Of a stretch of DNA of 64,000 bases, positions 58,775-64,000 are shown piece after piece. Origin of the DNA: Caproicibacter sp046707225 (GTDB lineage Bacteria; Bacillota; Clostridia; Oscillospirales; Acutalibacteraceae); contig NZ_JBJKOP010000034.1 in NCBI RefSeq assembly GCF_046707225.1, positions 1-64,000 on the forward strand, given 5' to 3'. The notes below the pieces were generated by a model. That model saw only the letters and a list, made by a program, of their open reading frames with translations. It ran no database searches and was not told the DNA's origin. Position 1 is the first letter of the stretch. Each line of letters begins with the position of its first letter. The position numbers were made by a program, and so were the translations under genes.

Positions 58775-59687
58775 CCCCGGTCACGCGCTTGAAGTAGTCC
58801 TCCAGCGTATCCTCGCAGGTGTGAGCTTCCTCTACCTCCAATCCGCTTTCGATGAAAGCGCGGGTGAGCGCGGTCACCGGCAGGTTCGTATCGTACAGGC
58901 GCAGGCTGCGGTCGCTTTCCACGGTGAAGTTTTTCGCCCCGAAGCTTCGCTCCATGATCCTGGCTGCCTGCGCCGTATCGGAGACGAGAAAATGGACATA
59001 CTTGCTGTTCTTGTTCTCCAACTCCGCAAGGCTTTCTTCCTCCAACAGAACCCCGTGGTCAATGATGCCGATGTCGTCCGCAAGCAGGGAAATTTCCGAG
59101 AGGATGTGGCTGGAGATTAGAATGGTTTTTCCTTTCGCGTCGCACAGCTTCCGGAGAAAGGAACGGACCTCCGCAATGCCGATGGGGTCAAGCCCGTTGA
59201 TCGGCTCGTCAAGAATCAGCAGTTCGGGGTCGTGCATGATGGCAAGCGCGATGGCCAGGCGCTGCTTCATGCCGAGGGAATACTGGGAGAACAGCTTTTT
59301 GTCGCCGTACGGCAGCCCGACAACCTCCAATGCGCCGGAAACAGCGTTGCGCTTGGAAACGCCCCGGAGCCGGGCGAAGAGCTTCAGGTTTTCCGTGCCG
59401 GTCAGATTAGGATAGAAGCCCGGCGATTCGATCAGGTTGCCGATACGGGGCAGAATTTTTTTCTCGTTTCCGCGGATGTTTTTCCCGAAAATTCTTACCT
59501 CGCCCGAGGTCGGCTGCGTCAGGCCCAGCAGCATTTTCATCGTCGTGGTTTTCCCGGCGCCGTTTCGTCCGAGCAGCCCATAAATACGGCCCTTTCTGAC
59601 ATGAAGATTCAGGTTGGCAACGCTTTTCTGCGCCCCGTATTGTTTGGTAAGATTTTTTGTTTCAATGATCAAATCATTCAATCTCAA
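58758..59687 (-). CDS. Lantibiotic-immunity ABC ATPase (LanF-like)
   Basis: Walker A GRNGAGKTT (near residue 42), signature YSLGMKQR (near 137), Walker B LLILDEPINGLD (near 160) and switch His SSHILSE (near 195) are present. The 309-residue length and a C-terminal accessory domain match BcrA/LanF ATPases. There is no ATG; TTG at 59687 or 59681 follows AAGGAGG. It powers the two permeases downstream and is likely controlled by the adjacent two-component system. Confidence 0.85.
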   Translation of the reverse strand: MRLNDLIIETKNLTKQYGAQKSVANLNLHVRKGRIYGLLGRNGAGKTTTMKMLLGLTQPTSGEVRIFGKNIRGNEKKILPRIGNLIESPGFYPNLTGTENLKLFARLRGVSKRNAVSGALEVVGLPYGDKKLFSQYSLGMKQRLAIALAIMHDPELLILDEPINGLDPIGIAEVRSFLRKLCDAKGKTILISSHILSEISLLADDIGIIDHGVLLEEESLAELENKNSKYVHFLVSDTAQAARIMERSFGAKNFTVESDRSLRLYDTNLPVTALTRAFIESGLEVEEAHTCEDTLEDYFKRVTGGEGIA

Positions 59688-59774
59688 AGCCTCCTTTTCT
59701 TACTGAAACCAGTGTAGCACCGAAAGCTTGCATCAACCTTGCCGGAACCTTGCGTTAACCTTGCAATCAGAAAA

Positions 59775-59798
59775 AATCCCTGCCCGGAGACAGGGATT
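59775..59798 (-). terminator. Terminator after the second histidine kinase
   Basis: AATCCCTG and CAGGGATT form a perfect stem with an 8-base loop. On the minus strand TTTTCTG follows. It separates the regulatory genes from the transporter genes. Confidence 0.8.
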
Positions 59799-59801
59799 CA
59801 C

Positions 59802-60725
59802 TCAGTTTTTCACCGGAAAACAAATGGTAAAGGACGTAACTCGGTTCGGTTCGCTTCGCACGGTAATCCTGCCGTCCATTTTTTCAACCATCTGCCGAAC
59901 AATGGACAGCCCCAATCCGCTTCCCTGATCAGAGCGGCCCTTGTCGCATTTGTACAGCCGCTCAAAGATGTGCGGCAAATCCGCTTTCTCGATGCCGATC
60001 CCGTTGTCTTCAACGCAAATTTCAATTTCCTTTTCTTTTTGTTTCATTTTTATTTTAATCCGGGTCGCCCGGCTGTGGGCGATGACGTTCTGCACCAGAT
60101 TGTTGAGGATCCGGGCATACCCGTCCGGATCCGCCTTTGCAAACAGCGGCCTTTCCGGAATTTCAATTTCGTAGTCCAGGTGATTTTCCTCAAAGATGGG
60201 AATCCAGTCTTTCAGATTGTTCCGCGTCAGCTCCGCGAGCTCCGCCCGCTCGATGGATAAGGCGAATTCGCTGGAATTGAGCTTGAACCAGTCGAACAGG
60301 ACGTCGATATAATCCTTCAGGTCGTGGGCCTTGTGCCTGGCAATTTCCAGATACTCTTCGCGCTCCTTCCCTGTGACAACGCCCCTGTGCGCCGCGTCCA
60401 GATAGCCGATCAGGGTGGTGAGCGGCGTCCGTACGTCATGGGAAAGGCTGGTCATGAGCCGGCGGTTGGTTTCGTCCGCCGCCCTGAGCCCGGAGAGCTG
60501 TTCCTCGTAACGGGTAACAATTTCATTCATTTTGTAGGAAAGGTCCGCGGTCGGTTCATTGCCCACGGCAAGAATTCTGCGGTTCCCGTTTCCGGCTTCC
60601 ATGTCGCTGAGAGCATCCGTCATATCCTGAAGCCGCCTCTTGACGCCGAGGAGTTTTCCCACGCAGATCATGCCGAACAGAAGGGCAAGCAAGAACAGTA
60701 CGCCGAAGATTACATTGAGAATCAC
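59802..60725 (-). CDS. Sensor histidine kinase of the immunity locus
   Basis: One N-terminal membrane helix (residues 2-24) is followed by a HAMP-like linker. The H box SLSHDVRTPLTTLIGYL has His near 97, the N box NNLVQNVIAHS lies near 210, DNGIGIEKAD near 243 and GSGLGLSIV near 272. The single short membrane segment is typical of LanK- or SaeS-like kinases in antimicrobial-peptide loci. It starts three bases after the regulator stop. Confidence 0.85.
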   Translation of the reverse strand: MILNVIFGVLFLLALLFGMICVGKLLGVKRRLQDMTDALSDMEAGNGNRRILAVGNEPTADLSYKMNEIVTRYEEQLSGLRAADETNRRLMTSLSHDVRTPLTTLIGYLDAAHRGVVTGKEREEYLEIARHKAHDLKDYIDVLFDWFKLNSSEFALSIERAELAELTRNNLKDWIPIFEENHLDYEIEIPERPLFAKADPDGYARILNNLVQNVIAHSRATRIKIKMKQKEKEIEICVEDNGIGIEKADLPHIFERLYKCDKGRSDQGSGLGLSIVRQMVEKMDGRITVRSEPNRVTSFTICFPVKN

Positions 60726-60728
60726 GGC

Positions 60729-61424
60729 CTACACCTCCTTATTGAAGCGGTAGCCGATTCCCTTTACCGTCTGGATGTAATAGGGCGAACCTGAATCGGG
60801 TTCGATCTTCTTGCGGAGCCTGCTGATAATCGCCATGATGTTGCTGTCGTCATAAACATACGGTTCGCCCCAGACTTCCTCGTAAATCTGCTGCTTCGTC
60901 AGAATTTTCCCCTGATTTTTCGCGCAGAACAGCAGCAGGTCAAATTCCTTCGGCGGCAATTCGAACGTTCCGTTCCATGTGGTTACGCTCCGGCTGTCCA
61001 GGTCTATGGTCAGCCCCTGATAAGTCAGCGGCCGCGAATGATCCCCCGCCGTATTGAACCGCGTATAACGGCGGATCAGGGAAAGCACGCGGGCGATCAG
61101 TTCCTCCATATCAAAGGGTTTTGTCAGGTAGTCGTCCGCGCCGGAACGCAGCCCGCGAACCTTTGAGGTGCTGTCGTTTTTGGAAGTCAGCATCAGAATG
61201 GGGACGCTGCTGTTCCGCCGTATTTTCTCCATGGTCTGAAAGCCGTCCATTCCCGGCATCATCACATCCAGAAGGATCAGCTGGTAATCATTCTTTTGGA
61301 GCATGGCAAGCCCGTCCGCGCCGGAATAGCAGTGGTCCGCACAGATACTTTCAGCCGCTGCGCTCTGCTTGATCAAAGCGCACAGCTCTTTATCATCGTC
61401 GATCACTAAGATTTTATAGTTCAT
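60729..61424 (-). CDS. OmpR-family response regulator of the immunity locus
   Basis: The ATG at 61424 follows GGGAGAG. The receiver has IDDDKEL near residues 7-13, the phosphorylated Asp in LILLDVMMPG near 53 and Lys in LTKPFD near 102. A winged helix (ELPPKEFDLLLFCAKNQGKI, in part) is at the C-terminus. It probably activates the LanFEG-like transporter genes in response to peptide stress. Confidence 0.9.
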   Translation of the reverse strand: MNYKILVIDDDKELCALIKQSAAAESICADHCYSGADGLAMLQKNDYQLILLDVMMPGMDGFQTMEKIRRNSSVPILMLTSKNDSTSKVRGLRSGADDYLTKPFDMEELIARVLSLIRRYTRFNTAGDHSRPLTYQGLTIDLDSRSVTTWNGTFELPPKEFDLLLFCAKNQGKILTKQQIYEEVWGEPYVYDDSNIMAIISRLRKKIEPDSGSPYYIQTVKGIGYRFNKEV

Positions 61425-61499
61425 TTTCAATTCTCTCCCTTCAAATTCAATTTCTTCACCCGGAGAGCAAACGTTTCTTCGCTCTCCCTCAGAGAATCG

Positions 61500-61690
61500 T
61501 ACAAATCAGGGCATTGACCTTTTCCTTTATGAGCCTGTCTTTCGTGGCTTCCCGTGCCTCTTTGGGGATTGTCACGCGTGGCCGAAACGAACCGCTCCGG
61601 CGATCCGGTTTTCTTCGCAGAGCTTATGAATCCGGCGTTCTGAGATTTTCCTTTTTTCCGCCTACCTGCCGGAAACTACAGCAATTCCAA
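61500..61690 (-). pseudogene. Decayed copy of the small helix-turn-helix gene
   Basis: The minus strand reads AEKRKISERRIHKLCEENRI, in part, AGAVRFGHA, matching the gene at 54930-55115. A TAG replaces a Gln codon near the start, and a small deletion after FGHA shifts the frame (the continuation reads TIPKEAREATKDR). Conserved promoter-like sequence at 61787-61823 also matches the other locus. The copy is not functional. Confidence 0.65.
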
Positions 61691-61868
61691 TTGAATTGTG
61701 GAATTTTCTTATGTCCCTATTTGCAATCTAAACCGGAAATGCTGTAATGAAGCATTCCTTGGCCTCCATGATACGTTATTCTTCAGTATATACTATATAC
61801 GGAGAAACGATTGAAGGCAAGCGCGTTGAGATTTTCCGGGATGGCGGCATTAACCATAATATTTGCTG

Positions 61869-61897
61869 TTGACAAGCCTTCAAAAAGAGGATACTAT
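61869..61897 (+). promoter_or_regulatory. Promoter of the MFS-TetR operon
   Basis: A perfect TTGACA (61869-61874) and TACTAT (61892-61897) are 17 bases apart. The TetR-type palindrome lies just downstream. Confidence 0.8.
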
Positions 61898-61912
61898 GGC
61901 TCATTGGAAACT

Positions 61913-61935
61913 ATATAAACAAAATTAGTTTATAT
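61913..61935 (+). promoter_or_regulatory. TetR-type operator of the MFS operon
   Basis: ATATAAAC and GTTTATAT form a perfect 8-base inverted repeat around a 7-base spacer. It sits between the promoter and the MFS start, so a bound repressor would block transcription. It resembles, but differs from, the palindrome at 4389-4411. Confidence 0.75.
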
Positions 61936-61953
61936 GGTATTGGAGGCTTTCGT

Positions 61954-63153
61954 ATGTCAATACAGTCAAAATCAAAAAACATGATGCTTCCCGTGGTGAT
62001 GATCAGCTTGGCGTTGGCCCTGCGGCAGATGTCTATGACGATCGTGGCTCCGTTCATCTCCACCTACTGCAAGTCTCTCGCCGGGTACACCCCTTTGCTT
62101 GCGGGGCTTGCCGTAGGTTCATTTGGGCTAATGCAGGCAATTTTTCAAATACCGTTCGGGGTGCTCAGCGACCGGTATGGAAACAAGCGAGTCCTGCTTT
62201 CCGGCCTTGCGCTGGTGATCATCGGCTTTATTCTTGGCTTTTTTGCTCAAAGTATCGGGATGTTGATTCTGGCGCGAATGCTGCAGGGCAGCGGAGCAGT
62301 CATCGGAGTAGGCTATTCCTGGGCGGCGGGTCTTGCCGACGAAAAACACAGGACAAAAGCCATGAGCATTCTCGGGGCATTTGTCTCCGGGGCGGCGGCC
62401 CTTGCTTTCGCAGTCGGCCCGCTGCTGCGCGGTGTGATGTCTGTCAGCTGGATGTTTCTGTCCGGTGCGATTCTCCTTACCCTGAATTCACTCTATATCC
62501 TGCTTTTCCTGAAAGATGCCGGTGACCGCGGAACAGCATCCGTTCCGCATCGCAGTGAAATTTCCGCCTTGCTGCGAAACCGGACTTTTGTTACAATGAA
62601 TCTGTTGGCATTTCTGAATAACTTTATGATGATGGCCGTTTTTTATGCCGCGCCGATTTACATAGATCAGGTAACCGGGCAGAACGGAATGTGGAAGATT
62701 TTTGTACCGGCGATTATCGCTGCCATCCTGTTTATGAAGGTCACTGTCAGGTGGGTGGACCAAGGGTGTGTCAATCCGGTGCTTTTGGTCGCATTTGCCG
62801 TTTCTTTTCTGAGCATTCTGTTTTACTTCCGTCCGTCCTCCTTCCTTTTTTTGCTCTTGGGGACCACCCTTTTTCTATGCGGATATATCACGATCGCCAC
62901 CGTCGCGGCAACCCATGTCAACGAGGTGGTGGAGGACAGCCTGCGGGGTACGGGAAACGGGATTTTCAATTCATTTCAATATATCGGTAATTTCGGCGGC
63001 GCATTCGCAATGGGAGCTGTCTGGGGAAGCTCGCAAAAAGCTGCCTGGCTGATTGTTCTCGCTGCTGGAGCGGTCGGGTTCCTGCTGACCGCGCTCGGCA
63101 GGCAAGTAGACACAAAAAAGGCGGAAAGAAAGGTTTTGGAGCATGAAAAGTAA
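61954..63153 (+). CDS. Major facilitator superfamily efflux transporter
   Basis: The 399-residue protein has twelve predicted hydrophobic segments and the signature GVLSDRYGNKRVL (motif A, near residue 69) between segments 2 and 3. ARMLQGSGAVIGVGYSW (near 108) resembles motif B. These features match drug:proton antiporters. The substrate is unknown. The next gene, a TetR regulator, overlaps its end, and an operator lies upstream, so expression should rise when the ligand is present. Confidence 0.85.
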   Translation: MSIQSKSKNMMLPVVMISLALALRQMSMTIVAPFISTYCKSLAGYTPLLAGLAVGSFGLMQAIFQIPFGVLSDRYGNKRVLLSGLALVIIGFILGFFAQSIGMLILARMLQGSGAVIGVGYSWAAGLADEKHRTKAMSILGAFVSGAAALAFAVGPLLRGVMSVSWMFLSGAILLTLNSLYILLFLKDAGDRGTASVPHRSEISALLRNRTFVTMNLLAFLNNFMMMAVFYAAPIYIDQVTGQNGMWKIFVPAIIAAILFMKVTVRWVDQGCVNPVLLVAFAVSFLSILFYFRPSSFLFLLLGTTLFLCGYITIATVAATHVNEVVEDSLRGTGNGIFNSFQYIGNFGGAFAMGAVWGSSQKAAWLIVLAAGAVGFLLTALGRQVDTKKAERKVLEHEK

Positions 63154-63718
63154 AATTCTGGATGCCGTTGCACGGCTGATCGAACAGTACGGCCTGAAAA
63201 AATTCACCGTGGATGAAGTGGCTGCCGAGCTGCATATCAGCAAAAAAACACTCTATCAGTATTTCAGCGGCAAAGATGAGATGATCCGGGAGTATTTTGA
63301 AAAAACCCTGGAAAGCGACAGGCAGAACGTTTTGGATACAGTCGGGAGCGACAGGAGCTTCCCTGACAAAATTCATGCCATCGTGCATTCGAGCCATCGT
63401 TACCGGCTGCCCGTACGAATCATGGACGAGGCGAAACAGTTCTACCCCGACGAATGGGCAAAGATTAAAGATTTGAAGCAGTTTAAACTTAATGAGTTTC
63501 AAAAGCTTTTGAAGCAGGCGTCCGACGAGGGAATCCTGCGTCCGGATGTGCATTTCGGCATTCTGTCCGCCATGCTGGAACGGGTCAGCGATTTGTTTGT
63601 TGACACCGACTTTCTTCTTGAAAACGGGATAAAGGCTACCCAGGCCATTGATGAGGTACTGAATATTATCATCGGCGGTATTATAAAAAAGGATGAGGGA
63701 ACACCATGGATGCATTAA
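63143..63718 (+). CDS. TetR/AcrR-family regulator of the MFS gene
   Basis: The N-terminal helix-turn-helix ILDAVARLIEQYGLKKFTVD, in part, EVAAELHISKKTLYQYFSGK spans residues 4-45. The C-terminal domain is variable, as usual. The 191-residue size is typical. It overlaps the MFS gene by 11 bases and likely binds 61913-61935. It also overlaps the following gene by 13 bases. Confidence 0.85.
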   Translation: MKSKILDAVARLIEQYGLKKFTVDEVAAELHISKKTLYQYFSGKDEMIREYFEKTLESDRQNVLDTVGSDRSFPDKIHAIVHSSHRYRLPVRIMDEAKQFYPDEWAKIKDLKQFKLNEFQKLLKQASDEGILRPDVHFGILSAMLERVSDLFVDTDFLLENGIKATQAIDEVLNIIIGGIIKKDEGTPWMH

Positions 63719-64000
63719 AGCTCACGAGCAGCGCGTTTCAGGAGGGCGGCCGGATCCCGGCCAGACACTCGGGGCGCGGAGAAAATCTGTCCCCCTGCTT
63801 CGAATTGCAGGGAATCGCATCCGGTGCAAAATCCTTTGCGATTACACTGGATGATGCATCTCACCCGCTTTTCCCGAACTATAACCACTGGGTGATTTGG
63901 AATCTGCCCGTGCGGGAGGTCATTCCGGAGGGAATTCCAAAAGGAAAATCCGTTGACGGTTTCGGCGGAGCCGTTCAGGGTGTTGCATATGGAAAACATC
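63706..64000 (+). CDS. YbhB/YbcL (PEBP)-family protein, incomplete at window end
   Basis: The frame is open to the window end and has no stop. It reads MDALKLTSSAFQEGGRIPAR, in part, HSGRGENLSPCFELQGI, with ITLDDAS and NYNHWVIWNLP. The ENLSP and HWVIWN motifs are signatures of the phosphatidylethanolamine-binding protein fold of bacterial YbhB/YbcL. The family is cytosolic or periplasmic and of uncertain function. GATGAGGGAACACC provides the ribosome-binding site. It may be regulated with the MFS operon. Confidence 0.8.
   Translation, partial: MDALKLTSSAFQEGGRIPARHSGRGENLSPCFELQGIASGAKSFAITLDDASHPLFPNYNHWVIWNLPVREVIPEGIPKGKSVDGFGGAVQGVAYGKH

Noticed and set aside
1..64000. CRISPR array
   Set aside because: No regularly spaced identical repeats were seen; the short repeats near 37.7 kb and 49.9 kb are irregular and few.

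Overview
The window looks like an accessory region of a fairly GC-rich Firmicute, probably a gut or anaerobic-digester clostridium (Oscillospiraceae-like). This rests on DUF4320, DUF6133 and DUF3849-type conjugation genes, Bce and lantibiotic-immunity modules, and GGAGG ribosome-binding sites. The genus cannot be named from sequence alone. No CRISPR array, rRNA, intact tRNA, relaxase or complete integrase is visible.

Region 1 (1-27860, mostly minus strand, GC-rich) is the transfer and accessory part of an integrative conjugative element (ICE). Read in transcription order (high to low coordinates), it carries a block of antirestriction-type and polyvalent-protein genes (LPD28, DUF4314, two ArdA-like proteins, Dam, AbrB-like, YodL-like, DUF3849, SpoVG). 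Next comes a complete Tad-like pilus module: pilin, prepilin peptidase, CpaB, CpaE, CpaF, TadB, TadC and pseudopilins. Then come a surface protein, a VirB2-like pilin, a TrbL-like channel protein, DUF4406, a large C5 methyltransferase, PrgI and a truncated gene at the left edge. A block on the plus strand (4386-8804: TetR, TauE, kinase, hydrolase, deformylase-like, XRE-TPR) is inserted between the TrbL-like and VirB2-like genes.

Region 2 (27870-37982) is AT-rich cargo. It has an AbiE toxin-antitoxin pair and then a tightly packed plus-strand operon: C5 methyltransferase, ParB-like protein, SNF2-type helicase, DUF3883-type nuclease-like protein and Vsr-like endonuclease. This combination does not match a named restriction or defence system known to me. 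Decayed genes and two helix-turn-helix genes follow. The region ends at a 3' fragment of a tRNA-Ser(CGA) gene, best read as the right attachment site of the ICE.

Region 3 (37983-46113) starts with structured intergenic DNA and a relic of a large serine recombinase. It then has a complete LlaJI-type restriction system (C-type regulator, two C5 methyltransferases, McrB-like and McrC-like restriction subunits) and a zinc-finger protein of unknown role.

Region 4 (46246-49901) is a phage- or plasmid-like replication module (sigma-like HTH, DUF2800, DUF2815, DUF3789, start of a DNA polymerase) that is cut off inside the polymerase.

Region 5 (50028-61700) holds peptide-antibiotic resistance genes: a BceRS-BceAB module and a lantibiotic-immunity ABC module with its own two-component system. 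Between them lies a graveyard of truncated genes, including a 183-base relic of the ICE cpaE gene. Region 6 (61869-64000) has an MFS transporter with its TetR regulator and the start of a PEBP/YbhB-family gene.

The strongest new observations are: (i) a recurring short C-terminal tail (roughly G-G-M-x-L after an acidic/Gln/Pro-rich stretch) on about a dozen otherwise unrelated ICE proteins, which could be a type IV secretion signal; (ii) the five-gene methyltransferase-ParB-SNF2-DUF3883-Vsr operon; and (iii) terminator-like hairpins placed just before many ICE genes.
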